Below are positions 7,203 through 16,297 of a DNA stretch of 35,137 nucleotides, in pieces (position 1 is the stretch's first letter; every line of letters begins with the position of its first letter). The translations under genes and the position numbers were made by a program. The stretch comes from Ruminococcus sp. (GTDB lineage: Bacteria > Bacillota_A > Clostridia > Oscillospirales > Ruminococcaceae), in assembly GCF_024684275.1 (NCBI RefSeq), contig NZ_JAIKXF010000042.1, positions 1-35,137 on the forward strand. The letters run 5' to 3'. The notes below the pieces were generated by a model, which ran no database searches, was not told the origin of the DNA, and saw only the letters and a program-made list of their open reading frames with translations.

Positions 7203-8186
7203 TTATCTGAGCTCGTCGCCGTAAGCAAATACAAAGTAGATATCCTGTGTAAAATCTATCTTTGAATTGAACGCCTTCCTAAAACTCTCTCCTGATTCAG
7301 GTATAGGAGTTGCAGCTGTACTCTGCAATCTTACATCACCGCCTACCTGTATCGGTCTTGCCATACCTGCATCCAGATTAGGTCTTCTTTTTGAAGAAGT
7401 ATTAATGTTTGTAAGAGGCAGATTAGCTACCTGTACAGCTACAGGCGACTTAAATGCTCTGTAAGTATAAGCTCCATTGGTTACATCGACATAACCTTCA
7501 GAGGTTTTATCTTTGTCAAGAACTATTGATAATGAAAGACTTGTTCTATCAACGCCGTTATCCAAGTCATCTCTATCAGCTCTGAGAACCTTATATGTTT
7601 CACCGCTTTTTCCACCAGCTGGTGTAGAATCCAGTGACACAAACTTTGATGAACCGAGCGCATAGCTAAAGCTATAATCGGAATCGCTTGCACTAAAATA
7701 TGCGGGATTAAGCATAGGTCTCTCTGACACGATATGTGCATTATCAATTACATTATCGCTAAATGGGTATTCAGATAATAATATCTGACCCTGTGGATTT
7801 GTACCGTCAGACTTGTTCAGAAGATGAAGAATATATATCTTACCTCTAACCTTTCTAACACCATTTCCATCTTTCAGCACTACATCTTTATAATGTTTAT
7901 CTCTGAACTCATCAGCGAGCGCTTTAAGATCTCCATCATATATTCCAAGATGATCCTCGGTATACACATACAGACTATCAGCGTATTCAAGAGTACCTTG
8001 CAGATACTCTTGAATATTATGCGAATAGGAATATGTTTTCTCAGCAAGAGCTGTATTCTTGTACATTCTTGAAACAGGTGTAGTAAGTGCAAGAGCAGCA
8101 GCCATAAGAACTGAGAAGATAGCCATAACAATCAGAAGCTCTATAAGAGTAAAACCCTTGAGCACTGATTTCTTCATTTTATCCAT
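7203..8186 (-). CDS. Prepilin-like pseudopilin (PilW/GspJ-type candidate)
   Basis: A 327-residue protein with leader MDKMKKSVLKG, cleavage before FTLIE and a hydrophobic helix (LLIVMAIFSVLMAAALALTTP), so a PilD substrate. The large globular domain of about 290 residues has no cysteines that I can see and no recognised fold; its size and last position in the operon resemble PilW or GspJ minor subunits. AAAGGAGG precedes the ATG by about eight bases, and the gene begins 14 bases after the preceding pseudopilin stops. Likely a member of the pilus tip or priming complex with the two preceding gene products. The exact minor-pilin equivalence is inference. Confidence 0.88.
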   Translation of the reverse strand: MDKMKKSVLKGFTLIELLIVMAIFSVLMAAALALTTPVSRMYKNTALAEKTYSYSHNIQEYLQGTLEYADSLYVYTEDHLGIYDGDLKALADEFRDKHYKDVVLKDGNGVRKVRGKIYILHLLNKSDGTNPQGQILLSEYPFSDNVIDNAHIVSERPMLNPAYFSASDSDYSFSYALGSSKFVSLDSTPAGGKSGETYKVLRADRDDLDNGVDRTSLSLSIVLDKDKTSEGYVDVTNGAYTYRAFKSPVAVQVANLPLTNINTSSKRRPNLDAGMARPIQVGGDVRLQSTAATPIPESGESFRKAFNSKIDFTQDIYFVFAYGDELR

Positions 8187-8200
8187 ATGTCTGCCTCCTT

Positions 8201-8737
8201 TTATGGTGTCGCATCAGGATCAGCCGGGGCTGCATCTGGATCAGCTAGGGCTGCATCTGGATCAGCTGGGGCTGCATCTGGATCAGCCGGGGCTGCATCT
8301 GGATCAGCCGGGGTTTCACCTGGATCAGCTGCGGGTGTTGTTTTATACTTTACGAAACTAAGGTTAAGACCGCCGTTTGCTTTCTTCTTCATCGCTTCTT
8401 TATCTGCATTGCTTAAACCATCAGTAACAACATCCTCTGTGTTATACTTTTCAGCTTCAAGAAGTACTGTAGTATCGTCAAGCTTGATCTCTACATTAAT
8501 ATTATCAGGAGTCAGTTCCTTAGCATTGCCGTCCTTGTCAAGGTAGCTGGTCTTATGATTAGCTGCATAGGGCGACTCATTCGACACCTTTGATTTCAGA
8601 ACATTTGTAGCTCTGTTTGTAGCGTCTATGTGTGTTCCTACCAGGACAAGTAATCCACCCATTATCGCAAAGATGGCAATTGAAATGATCATTTCAATCA
8701 GAGTCATGCCCTTTAAACTTTTTTTACTTTTTTTCAT
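8201..8737 (-). CDS. Pseudopilin with an acidic Pro-rich repeat tail
   Basis: A 178-residue protein with leader MKKSKKSLKG, cleavage before MTLIE (Glu at +5, Met in place of the usual Phe at +1) and a hydrophobic helix. The short globular part (about 32-135) is followed by a tail of about five to six copies of a seven-residue unit rich in Ala, Asp and Pro (ADPDAAP), encoded by 21-bp repeats at 8217-8342. The tail is strongly acidic and probably extended. AAAGGAGGCG precedes the ATG and begins right at the stop of the upstream giant gene, implying coupling. The class resembles GspI/PilV-type minor subunits, but with an unusual C-terminus. Confidence 0.87.
   Translation of the reverse strand: MKKSKKSLKGMTLIEMIISIAIFAIMGGLLVLVGTHIDATNRATNVLKSKVSNESPYAANHKTSYLDKDGNAKELTPDNINVEIKLDDTTVLLEAEKYNTEDVVTDGLSNADKEAMKKKANGGLNLSFVKYKTTPAADPGETPADPDAAPADPDAAPADPDAALADPDAAPADPDATP
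8217..8342 (-). repeat. 21-bp tandem repeat, about six units
   Basis: Units beginning GGATCAGC recur at 8217, 8238, 8259, 8280, 8301 and 8322, exactly 21 bases apart. The first four are near-identical and the last two degenerate. They encode the ADPDAAP tail of the pseudopilin in frame, so gain or loss of units would change tail length without a frameshift. Confidence 0.95.
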
Positions 8738-8752
8738 AGAACACGCCTCCTT

Positions 8753-11700
8753 TTACGAACCTGAGTACATATTGAATATCCACTTATTTCCTGATGGATC
8801 AGTTATCTCTTCAGTATAATCGTCAGAACCTCCGCCTGATGATGTCTGACCTGTTTCTGTATAGAAAAGACCGAAGTTATTCTGTGTTTCCTTAACGTCT
8901 CTGAAGAGAGCATTACCAATGATTACTGGTTTTCCGCCTGTCTGATCCTTCCAGCGCTCCTGACCTGTTTCTCTTGTTGACCAGTCCTCGCCATATTCGT
9001 CGATATATTTTACTTTATAACAACCCTCTAATTTAGCTGTGAAGTCTGTGTATGGTGTCTTAAAAGTACCTGACAGAGTTGTATGACCTTGTAAAACGAT
9101 CTTTGAATCAGGCACACCATAGAATTCCATACCGAAATCAGTATTCTTATGAGGATTTTCATGCATATTAATCTCTAAAGGCTCATTATCAATAATCTTT
9201 TTGTTGACAATAGCACCCTTTAAACCTGATCCATCTTGTAATGTACCCTTGATAAGGAATTGAACCTTTCCGCATTCTGTAGCTGTTGCGTCACCGTCCT
9301 TCTTATAGTTGCGATCAACCACGATCTGACCGATCGTACCGCCGCTTTCAAGTAGACTTACGTTATCTAAGATGACCCAAATGTCCTTGCCTTGTGGGTT
9401 GATCGTAATTGTCTTACCTTCGACCTTACCCCTTATAGTACAGCTATCAGTAATAACATCATTCTTCCAGATACTTGTGTTGGGCTCTGGAGTATTATTC
9501 TGCCAAGCTACACGCTGAGCCTTAGACTTTTCAGTAGCATCTGTAATATCTTCCGGATAACTGGACATATCGCCGGTTGCAGGATCAAGACCAAGGTCTT
9601 TTCTTACTTCCTGAAGATTCTTAATGATTTTTGTTGTGCTATCAGCAGGAGTAAACGCACCGTCATATGCTCCGCCGTCATAAGTACCGTATATTGCTTC
9701 TCTTGTCATTTTTGCAGGATAAGTCTCCTGACCATTGTATGGCTGAAGCTTGCTGTCTGACGGAGCAATCTGAGGCTCTTCTACTACAGGAGCAGTTGCC
9801 ACTGCCTCACTTACGCGCTGATTTGTTTTATTGCTGTACCATGTAACCTTTTCATTTGTTACTTCGCCCGTTCTGTTTCCGGAGGAATCCGCTACATAGT
9901 AGCGAGGTACATTAAAATCTAATTCATCAGTATCTGTGTTATAAATTGCAAATGTACTGTCTACTCGCTCTGAAGTACTTCTGAATATAGGTGTTCCGTC
10001 TTCAGTTTGATCTACAACCTTTTTAAGAACATAATAAGACTTTTCACCTACATCCCATTCATGCTTCATTGATTCAACATCAATAAAGTTATTAATAACA
10101 TAGTTCTGCTCAGGAGTTCTCATTATTGAATCAGTTGCTTTAAGCTGCTCAATAACGACATCAACCTTTTCTACTTCCTCATACTGATCCTTATCGATCA
10201 AATCATCATTAATTGCTAATAATTTATCTTCAGCCAATCCTACTACATTATAGACAGCTACAAGATCATTTTCAGTAAGCTCTTCTGAAGAAACATCTTT
10301 TCTTTTCATAAGAGTCATCTCTGTAGCATAATCATTTTTCCATTTAAAGTATTCTGTGTTCCAATCGTTATTAGCATTACCATTAATGTCTGTTGGAGTA
10401 CCACCATTATCCTTATGGTCTTGTGGTCTCCATTCAAACACATTGCGCTCGTCAAAGTCAACTATTAAATAATTACTTGGATATTCATCCCGAGATAAGT
10501 CCTTTAATTCCTCGGGACCTTCATAGAAGTTAGGGTATGATCTGTATGTCTCAGGTGTATTATCACTGGTATCGCCAGGTGCCCTGTATCCATCAGGATT
10601 TGTAGCATAAACAGTACCGTCAACAGTAAACTTATCATTATTACCATTATTTAATACTTTCAGTTTACCGCCAACAACTACATCACCGTGAACGACTGTC
10701 GTGTCTTTTATTGTAAGGTCACCCTTAACTTTGATATCACCGTCAAATGTACCGCCGCCAAGAGTCAGGTTACCGTTGCAGTAAATATTACCGCCGAATG
10801 ATTCATGCTGTGAGTTAGTCTTGTTAAGTGTGTCAGATGTCCACTTATAGAGCTGTGATGAATTATTTTGACCAAAAATGTTATCACCGTACGTGATTCC
10901 CTGATTGCCGTTATAATCTGTAACGATATCACTTTCGCCCTTGACCATATACTTCTTGTTAGAATTATATTCATCCATAAGGTAAAGGTCACCGTGGAGA
11001 ATGAAGTTATTTGTCTTTGCCGAGATAGTACCTACAAATACATTGTATGGAGATGCAGGCTGGCTTTCATGTTTATAATTACCCTTTGTTTCGCCTCTGT
11101 ATCTTACGATCTCACCCTGCGAATCAAAGCACATGGCACCGTTAACATATAAATAAGGAACTTCTTTCTGAGTAAAGTCGCTATTCATCTGATAATCAAG
11201 CTCAACAAGAGTATCATTCTTTGTCCATAGACTTCCGTTGATAATAGTCTGTGAAACAGGTCTTTCAGCCGCCTGACATACATTTATAGAGAAATTACCT
11301 GTCATTAATGCGATATCGGCATTGATAAACGAAAGTGTAGTATCAAGCTCAACAGCATTGTTCAGACGATACTGTATTCTTTCAGACTTGCCGTTTACCA
11401 TTTTCATACCCGACTTTGAAAGTCCAAGACCGATACCGCCTGTATAACGGCCACCGTTCTCGAATACACCGTCACCAACGGTATTAAGTCCCTTAATACC
11501 GCCAGAACCGCTCTTTTTACCTGGTATTTTACTCGGAGCTTTCTTTGTAAGATATGCAGTTACAGTAGACTCTTCCTTAGAAACTCTTGCTGTAGCTGTG
11601 ATCTTAACTCTTTCTGTCTGAATCCACTGATTTGTGTCCTCATCATAATCCCACTGAGTCTTTGGAACGGACGCATTTTCTGCATCCAGCATCATTTCTC

Positions 11701-12073
11701 TTTCGATAGTTATCTGGTTGTCATGCCATTTGCCGTCATCACCCCAAAAACCAACAAGTCCCATTGATTTATCTTCATTAGATCCATTTTTAAACGAAAC
11801 TGTTGGGTGTATGACAGAAGGATTAGTACCAACACCAAGGCTTATGATCTTATCAGATATTTCTGAATTAGACCTCATAGCCTGAGTAAATCCTAAGATC
11901 GCAGTCTTAGCTGTATAGCTTGCCTGCGATGACGAGTATGACTTATGTGCTCGGTTGCTTGAAGCAGTCGCCAGCGCAAGGGTACCCGTCAAAAAAATTA
12001 TGAGCAATGCCATTACTGCGACAACAGTAAACAATACTGTTCCGCGTAACTTATTGTTTTTCTCTGTTTTCAT
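8753..12073 (-). CDS. Giant PilX/GspK-like pilus protein with beta-helix-type regions
   Basis: A 1106-residue protein. The N-terminus (MKTEKNNKLRG then TVLFTVVAVMALLIIFLTG) is prepilin-like: a basic leader, a possible cleavage Gly, a single long helix, but no Glu at +5. This is the pattern of PilX and GspK tip subunits. A Ser/Ala-rich segment follows. Residues of about 425-500 (IYCNGNLTLGGG onward) show alternating Gly/Val/Asp strands typical of a polymer-forming beta-helix, and the C-terminal 200 residues resemble the repetitive domain that follows the helix in large PilX-type proteins. At 1106 residues it is several times longer than standard PilX. It is the first of three tip-type genes after pilO. 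It could be an adhesin at the pilus tip. The ribosome site is weaker than its neighbours' (AAAGGCGG, 11 bases from the ATG). Confidence 0.8.
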   Translation of the reverse strand: MKTEKNNKLRGTVLFTVVAVMALLIIFLTGTLALATASSNRAHKSYSSSQASYTAKTAILGFTQAMRSNSEISDKIISLGVGTNPSVIHPTVSFKNGSNEDKSMGLVGFWGDDGKWHDNQITIEREMMLDAENASVPKTQWDYDEDTNQWIQTERVKITATARVSKEESTVTAYLTKKAPSKIPGKKSGSGGIKGLNTVGDGVFENGGRYTGGIGLGLSKSGMKMVNGKSERIQYRLNNAVELDTTLSFINADIALMTGNFSINVCQAAERPVSQTIINGSLWTKNDTLVELDYQMNSDFTQKEVPYLYVNGAMCFDSQGEIVRYRGETKGNYKHESQPASPYNVFVGTISAKTNNFILHGDLYLMDEYNSNKKYMVKGESDIVTDYNGNQGITYGDNIFGQNNSSQLYKWTSDTLNKTNSQHESFGGNIYCNGNLTLGGGTFDGDIKVKGDLTIKDTTVVHGDVVVGGKLKVLNNGNNDKFTVDGTVYATNPDGYRAPGDTSDNTPETYRSYPNFYEGPEELKDLSRDEYPSNYLIVDFDERNVFEWRPQDHKDNGGTPTDINGNANNDWNTEYFKWKNDYATEMTLMKRKDVSSEELTENDLVAVYNVVGLAEDKLLAINDDLIDKDQYEEVEKVDVVIEQLKATDSIMRTPEQNYVINNFIDVESMKHEWDVGEKSYYVLKKVVDQTEDGTPIFRSTSERVDSTFAIYNTDTDELDFNVPRYYVADSSGNRTGEVTNEKVTWYSNKTNQRVSEAVATAPVVEEPQIAPSDSKLQPYNGQETYPAKMTREAIYGTYDGGAYDGAFTPADSTTKIIKNLQEVRKDLGLDPATGDMSSYPEDITDATEKSKAQRVAWQNNTPEPNTSIWKNDVITDSCTIRGKVEGKTITINPQGKDIWVILDNVSLLESGGTIGQIVVDRNYKKDGDATATECGKVQFLIKGTLQDGSGLKGAIVNKKIIDNEPLEINMHENPHKNTDFGMEFYGVPDSKIVLQGHTTLSGTFKTPYTDFTAKLEGCYKVKYIDEYGEDWSTRETGQERWKDQTGGKPVIIGNALFRDVKETQNNFGLFYTETGQTSSGGGSDDYTEEITDPSGNKWIFNMYSGS

Positions 12074-12141
12074 TTCCCTAACCGCCTTTCAAGTTATATT
12101 TTTCTCATAACTACAGCGTTTGAAGTAGGTATTTCTGCATT

Positions 12142-12939
12142 TTAATTCATCTCAACGTTGGGTTCTTCCATTTCGATTACTGAATAAATTGTTACAACAA
12201 TCTGAGCATTTGAAACATTCTTAACCTCTTTGTTGTCGCCAATCGGAACTGATATCTCTTCGCCATCTTTTGAATCAGGTAACTCTACTCCAGCCTTTTT
12301 TGCAGCATTCTTACCAAATGAATAATCTTCTATATTCACTGAATTGATAATAACTGCTTTGTCAAATTTCTTTATAGCCTCAAGGTACTTCCATATATTC
12401 ACTTTAGTTCCGGTTACCTTTAAAGCATACTGTGTCTTGATAACGCTTTCCTTTGATCTCTGAGAAAGTGCTATACTCTCAGCAACTGACTCTTCGTATT
12501 CCTTCTGAAGTGTACCATTTACATCAGCCTGACTTCTCATATCAGATAATTTATCTGTTTCGCTGCTGTAATAATAATCAAGTGGACCGACAGTTGTCGC
12601 ACCAAGTTCAAGGCCCTTAATCTTTACCTTGCACTCATCGGCATACTTCTGCATATAGTTATCGACATTCACCTGTGATTTTACTTCATCCAGAGGTACG
12701 AAAATTTTAGTAGCGTCACTTGCTTCACTATAAATTTTTCTTATTGACTCCTGAAGTCCTGGAATCTTTGCTATTTTAGCCTCGTATTCAGCTTTTACCT
12801 TTTCCTTTTCAGCAAGGATCTTTTTATCGTCCTTATTCTGCTTGTTCATATTCTTAACAGGTACAAAGAAACCTACAAGCAGAATAACAATAGCTAACAG
12901 TACACCTGCTATGATCTTATCTCTATAATTAAGTTTCAT
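12142..12939 (-). CDS. pilO: Pilus alignment protein PilO
   Basis: A 265-residue bitopic membrane protein: short cytoplasmic N-terminus, one helix at about 9-27 (IIAGVLLAIVILLVGFFVP), a coiled coil at about 30-70 rich in Lys/Glu (ILAEKEKVKAEYEAKI), then an extracytoplasmic alpha/beta domain. This is the PilO/GspM layout. It pairs with PilN in the alignment complex that links the cytoplasmic platform to the pilus. Its ATG overlaps the stop of pilMN by one base (TAATG), so translation is coupled. A GAGGAGG site lies within the end of pilMN. Assignment rests on topology and gene order rather than on a sharp motif. Confidence 0.85.
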   Translation of the reverse strand: MKLNYRDKIIAGVLLAIVILLVGFFVPVKNMNKQNKDDKKILAEKEKVKAEYEAKIAKIPGLQESIRKIYSEASDATKIFVPLDEVKSQVNVDNYMQKYADECKVKIKGLELGATTVGPLDYYYSSETDKLSDMRSQADVNGTLQKEYEESVAESIALSQRSKESVIKTQYALKVTGTKVNIWKYLEAIKKFDKAVIINSVNIEDYSFGKNAAKKAGVELPDSKDGEEISVPIGDNKEVKNVSNAQIVVTIYSVIEMEEPNVEMN

Positions 12940-14543
12940 TATTTATTCTCCTCCTCTGAGCTTTCTTCAGCATTATATACACTCTTGTTGCCTTCAAGCT
13001 TTACACTTGAGCTGAACTTTACTCTGTCCTTGGATTCCTGTCCCTCTGCCTTATAGGTCTCAACAGTATATCCCTTATATCCTGCCGACTTGAAGAATTT
13101 GCTGTTCTTAAGGTTCTCTGCAAAATCAGCAGGTATCTTCTGTGCATATTCTGCCTTTTCAGCATCATAAATAATGGAGAATGTTATTGTTCCATCACTA
13201 TACAGTGGCTTATCTACGGTCAGATTATCAAATTTGGCATCCTTTACATCCTCACAAGTCTTCTTGAGGATATTCTCGATCTCATCATAGTCATCACCTG
13301 TAATGCGAGGCTGAGATTCATAAGCATCATTTGCATTGACCATCTTTGTGCGGTATGACTTTACAACGTCCTCGATCTTGAGAAGCTTTTCATGATGATC
13401 GAGCTTTTTCTGTGTATCCGGACTTTCGATGTAATCAACACACTCCTGAATATCATGTTTGATACCGATATTCTTGAGCTTTAGAACACCCCATGCACCG
13501 CCTACGATAATTGCTGCGCCGAGAAGTGAAGCAAGCAGGATAATGCTTCCCATTGCGTCATTGTTCTTGCCGCCTACACGGTTCTTTACGGCTGTGCTGA
13601 AGTCTGTATCGAGAAGGTTGATCTTTTCGATCTCTCTGTTTCTCTTGAACATAGCGCCGATAGCGTTAGCGTAGAGGGAGAACTCAAGATTTTCATGACC
13701 GTGGATCTGTGGAGGAACGTTGATAAGACTTGTCTTGAGGTCGAGCTTTTCGAGCTCATCTGTAAGTCTTACATACTCATGTGTATCTCCGTAGAAGATA
13801 ACGTTCTCAATGGACTCACCTGTGTTACGGCTTCTGTGGAACTGGAGCATACGGAAGATGTTCTCGTTGACTGCTTCAAATACATAGTCATCTGAGTAAC
13901 CGTAGTCAGCAGCGTCGATAGAAGCGAAACGTGAGAATGAAAGCTGTCCCTGCTCATAGAGGTTGAGTGAGATGAAGTTGTTGTCGATCTGTACAGCAAG
14001 GAGCGGCATCTTAGACTTGATCTTTGTATCAGCAAGAAGTACCTTTGTGATACAGTTGCAGCCGATCATTACTGATCTGAGTGAGATACTGAGAAGCTTG
14101 AATACTTCTCTGTAGCTGTTTACGATCTCATAAGGACAAGCTGTAGCGAGTATCTTGTACGATGGCTCGTTTACATCTCTGCTGTCTGCGTCACCTACTA
14201 TAATGTAAGATACGCTGTATGAATCATCAAGGTTGAGCTCAGCCTGCATCTGGAGCTTAACTGTCTTCTGAAGGTCCTGACCTTTGCCCTTTGCAACTGT
14301 CATTTCCTTAAAGATAGTAAGGTTGGATGAGATCGAAACGATCGCTTCCTTATCAGGCATTCTGTGCATTTTAAGAACATTGTTAATGAGTGTAGCTACC
14401 GCAGGAACGTCCTTTACGTGACCGTTTACGATAAGCCCCTCTTCAACATTTACGGTAGCAGCAGAGCTGATCTTGATCTTGCCGTTACTTTCAACGCCCT
14501 TAACAACTCGTATATTTCTATCAGTGATATCAAATGAAAGCAT
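12939..14543 (-). CDS. pilMN: Fused PilM-PilN pilus assembly protein
   Basis: A 534-residue fusion. Residues 1-305 are PilM, an actin-like ATPase fold (start MLSFDITDRNIRVVKG; nucleotide-fold segments near LLAVQIDNNFISLNLYE and NVIFYGDTHEYV). At 306-315 appears EKINLLDTDF, the conserved cytoplasmic N-terminus of PilN that normally docks into PilM. It is followed by one membrane helix (331-353) and an extracellular coiled coil and ferredoxin-like domain of PilN. In most bacteria the two are separate proteins joined by that peptide; fusion fixes the interaction. A pilMN fusion is known from Clostridioides difficile, so it is not new in Clostridia. It lies between pilC and pilO in the expected order. 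Confidence 0.93.
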   Translation of the reverse strand: MLSFDITDRNIRVVKGVESNGKIKISSAATVNVEEGLIVNGHVKDVPAVATLINNVLKMHRMPDKEAIVSISSNLTIFKEMTVAKGKGQDLQKTVKLQMQAELNLDDSYSVSYIIVGDADSRDVNEPSYKILATACPYEIVNSYREVFKLLSISLRSVMIGCNCITKVLLADTKIKSKMPLLAVQIDNNFISLNLYEQGQLSFSRFASIDAADYGYSDDYVFEAVNENIFRMLQFHRSRNTGESIENVIFYGDTHEYVRLTDELEKLDLKTSLINVPPQIHGHENLEFSLYANAIGAMFKRNREIEKINLLDTDFSTAVKNRVGGKNNDAMGSIILLASLLGAAIIVGGAWGVLKLKNIGIKHDIQECVDYIESPDTQKKLDHHEKLLKIEDVVKSYRTKMVNANDAYESQPRITGDDYDEIENILKKTCEDVKDAKFDNLTVDKPLYSDGTITFSIIYDAEKAEYAQKIPADFAENLKNSKFFKSAGYKGYTVETYKAEGQESKDRVKFSSSVKLEGNKSVYNAEESSEEENK

Positions 14544-14564
14544 TTATCTTTCCACCTTTCTTTA

Positions 14565-15764
14565 TTAACCGTTTTCTACGTTTTCCATTGCTCCGTAAAG
14601 CGCTGGGTAAATTCCACATACGACAAGTCCGATGATAACGCCCATGAATATAAGGAGCACAGGCTCAATCGTACTAACAAGTCGCTGAACGGCTGAATCT
14701 GATTCATCTTCGTAGTAATCAGATGTTTTCTCAAGGATCGTGTCAAGCGCACCTGACTCCTCGCCGACATAGATTACCGAGCAGAACATAGGCTCGAATA
14801 TCTCTGTACGTGTGATCGCAGACGAAAGCGTCTCGCCCTGTTTTACTTCGTCGATAACGTCAACGAACTTTTCGTCTACATATGCATTACCGAGGATAGA
14901 TGAAGCTCTTTCGAGGCATTCAACCATCGGAAGACCACTTGAGTAAAGTGAGGAAAGAGTTCTTGCGAAACGTCCTGTGTAGATCTTTGTAACAAGGGGA
15001 CCGAAGCCCGGACCTTTGATAAGCATTCTGTCGAATTTGACACGGAATCCGGGAGCTTTGAGAGCAGCTCTGAAGCCCAGGACTGCAACGATAAGGATAA
15101 CAGCAAGTATGTACCACTTAGTTTTCAGGAAGTCACTGATTCCAGCCATTATTCGAGTCAGAACAGGCATATCCTCCTTGCTATCAAACATATCGATGAA
15201 GGTAGGCATGATAACTGTAAAGAGGAAGATTACGATAACTATACAAAGCACCAGAAGTATGATAGGATAGATCATAGCACCTCTGATAGTGTTCTTGAGT
15301 TTGTTTTCCTTTGCGTAATGATCTGACATTCGGTTCATGATGATATCAAGAGAACCCGAGCTTTCGCCGGCGCCTACCATTGAGATAAGGAAGTCCGGGA
15401 ACGAACCTGAGTGCATTTCGAGAGATGACGAGAAGGATTCACCCTTCTGTACGTTCTCATAGATGTCCTGCCATATTGCTCTGGCTCTTTCGTTTTCCTG
15501 TTCTTTCGTCAGGATATCAATGGCTTTTACAAGAGTAAGACCTGATGTGAGCATCGCGGCAAGCTGTCTGCAGCAGAATGCTAATTCCGGGGTTTTAAAC
15601 TTGTAAATTGATTTTGTGTCATCTGAATCGCTCTCCTTAAAATCCTTGACATACAAGCCCTTTTCCTTGGCTTTCTGTAAGAATTCCTGCTCATTCTCCG
15701 CATTAATGACACCCTTGACCTGTCTGCTCTTCGCGTCCTGAGCTACGTAAGAAAAACTCTTCAT
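14565..15764 (-). CDS. pilC: Pilus platform protein PilC (GspF family)
   Basis: A 399-residue inner-membrane platform protein with two T2SSF domains (about 65-190 and 265-390), each beginning with a soluble helical bundle (FCCRQLAAMLTSGLTL and FARTLSSLYSSGLPM). Membrane helices lie at about 168-195, 215-235 and 370-395. It connects PilB and PilT to the growing fibre. It is the first gene of the operon pilC-pilMN-pilO-giant PilX-like-two pseudopilins. GGAGGTGG stands seven bases before the ATG and a good promoter lies 60 bases upstream. Confidence 0.96.
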   Translation of the reverse strand: MKSFSYVAQDAKSRQVKGVINAENEQEFLQKAKEKGLYVKDFKESDSDDTKSIYKFKTPELAFCCRQLAAMLTSGLTLVKAIDILTKEQENERARAIWQDIYENVQKGESFSSSLEMHSGSFPDFLISMVGAGESSGSLDIIMNRMSDHYAKENKLKNTIRGAMIYPIILLVLCIVIVIFLFTVIMPTFIDMFDSKEDMPVLTRIMAGISDFLKTKWYILAVILIVAVLGFRAALKAPGFRVKFDRMLIKGPGFGPLVTKIYTGRFARTLSSLYSSGLPMVECLERASSILGNAYVDEKFVDVIDEVKQGETLSSAITRTEIFEPMFCSVIYVGEESGALDTILEKTSDYYEDESDSAVQRLVSTIEPVLLIFMGVIIGLVVCGIYPALYGAMENVENG

Positions 15765-15824
15765 GAAACCACCTCCATAATTAAATACTTGTGATGAACG
15801 TTTCTCACTGCCTTAATAATAACA

Positions 15825-15853
15825 ATTATAACATTAATAGTGTTACTTTTCAA
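15825..15853 (-). promoter_or_regulatory. Sigma-A promoter of the pilC operon
   Basis: Minus-strand TTGAAA (15848-15853), 17-base spacer, TATAAT (15825-15830), leaving a leader of about 55 bases before pilC. Confidence 0.82.
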
Positions 15854-15905
15854 TCGCTTTTTTGACATAAATAATCCACCGTTTTTTATCAATATTTACC
15901 AAGAT

Positions 15906-16010
15906 TTATACTATCGGTAATACTGGCATGTTAAAACGGCTCTTTCTTCTGCAAAAATTCGTTGTAAAAAGGCAGCACAATATGAGGTATAGCCCACTGA
16001 TACCAAACAT
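15906..16010 (-). CDS. Possible 34-residue hydrophobic small protein
   Basis: An open frame from ATG (16010) to TAA (15906). It encodes a hydrophobic N-terminal half with paired cysteines (LYLILCCLF) and a basic middle (CRRKSR). GGAAG lies nine bases before the ATG, and a good promoter (16029-16057) would start transcription about 12 bases upstream of it. It lies in the 530-base gap upstream of pilC. A chance frame in a pilC leader is equally possible; there is no family evidence. Confidence 0.3.
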   Translation of the reverse strand: MFGISGLYLILCCLFTTNFCRRKSRFNMPVLPIV

Positions 16011-16028
16011 TGTTAAACTTCCACAATA

Positions 16029-16057
16029 ATTATATCACACCCGCTTTTAAATTGCAA
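16029..16057 (-). promoter_or_regulatory. Second leftward promoter upstream of the pilC operon
   Basis: Minus-strand TTGCAA (16052-16057), 17-base spacer, TATAAT (16029-16034). It may drive the small frame at 15906-16010, act as a distal promoter of the pilC operon, or both. Confidence 0.6.
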
Positions 16058-16297
16058 CATAAAAGCTCATATTTCTCACGAAATTTTACAGAATTGTAAA
16101 CTGCGGCAATTTGCATATTGGTAATTTAGTCATTTTGACCGTTCTGTCAAAGGATTCGAGTACAATTACACAAAAAATTCCGACAAAATTCGCACTATTG
16201 TTTATTTATTCAACTATTTATACCCCGTTTTCAAATTTTGTCCGCCGTATACTATTATAATATACTGGTATAATTAACTGAATATTCTCATCGCCGT
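16058..16297. other. AT-rich gap between uvrC and the pilC upstream region
   Basis: No gene. I find no convincing terminator after uvrC. The stretch contains TATA-like runs near 16250-16270, but no clear promoter with a matching -35 box oriented towards a gene. Confidence 0.5.

Noticed and set aside
8217..8342. 21-bp repeats as a CRISPR-like or regulatory iteron array
   Set aside because: Contiguous, in frame, and coding for the pseudopilin tail.
16240..16275. Plus-strand promoter-like TTGTCC-17-TATACT
   Set aside because: It would read antisense into uvrC with no gene behind it; probably chance in an AT-rich stretch.
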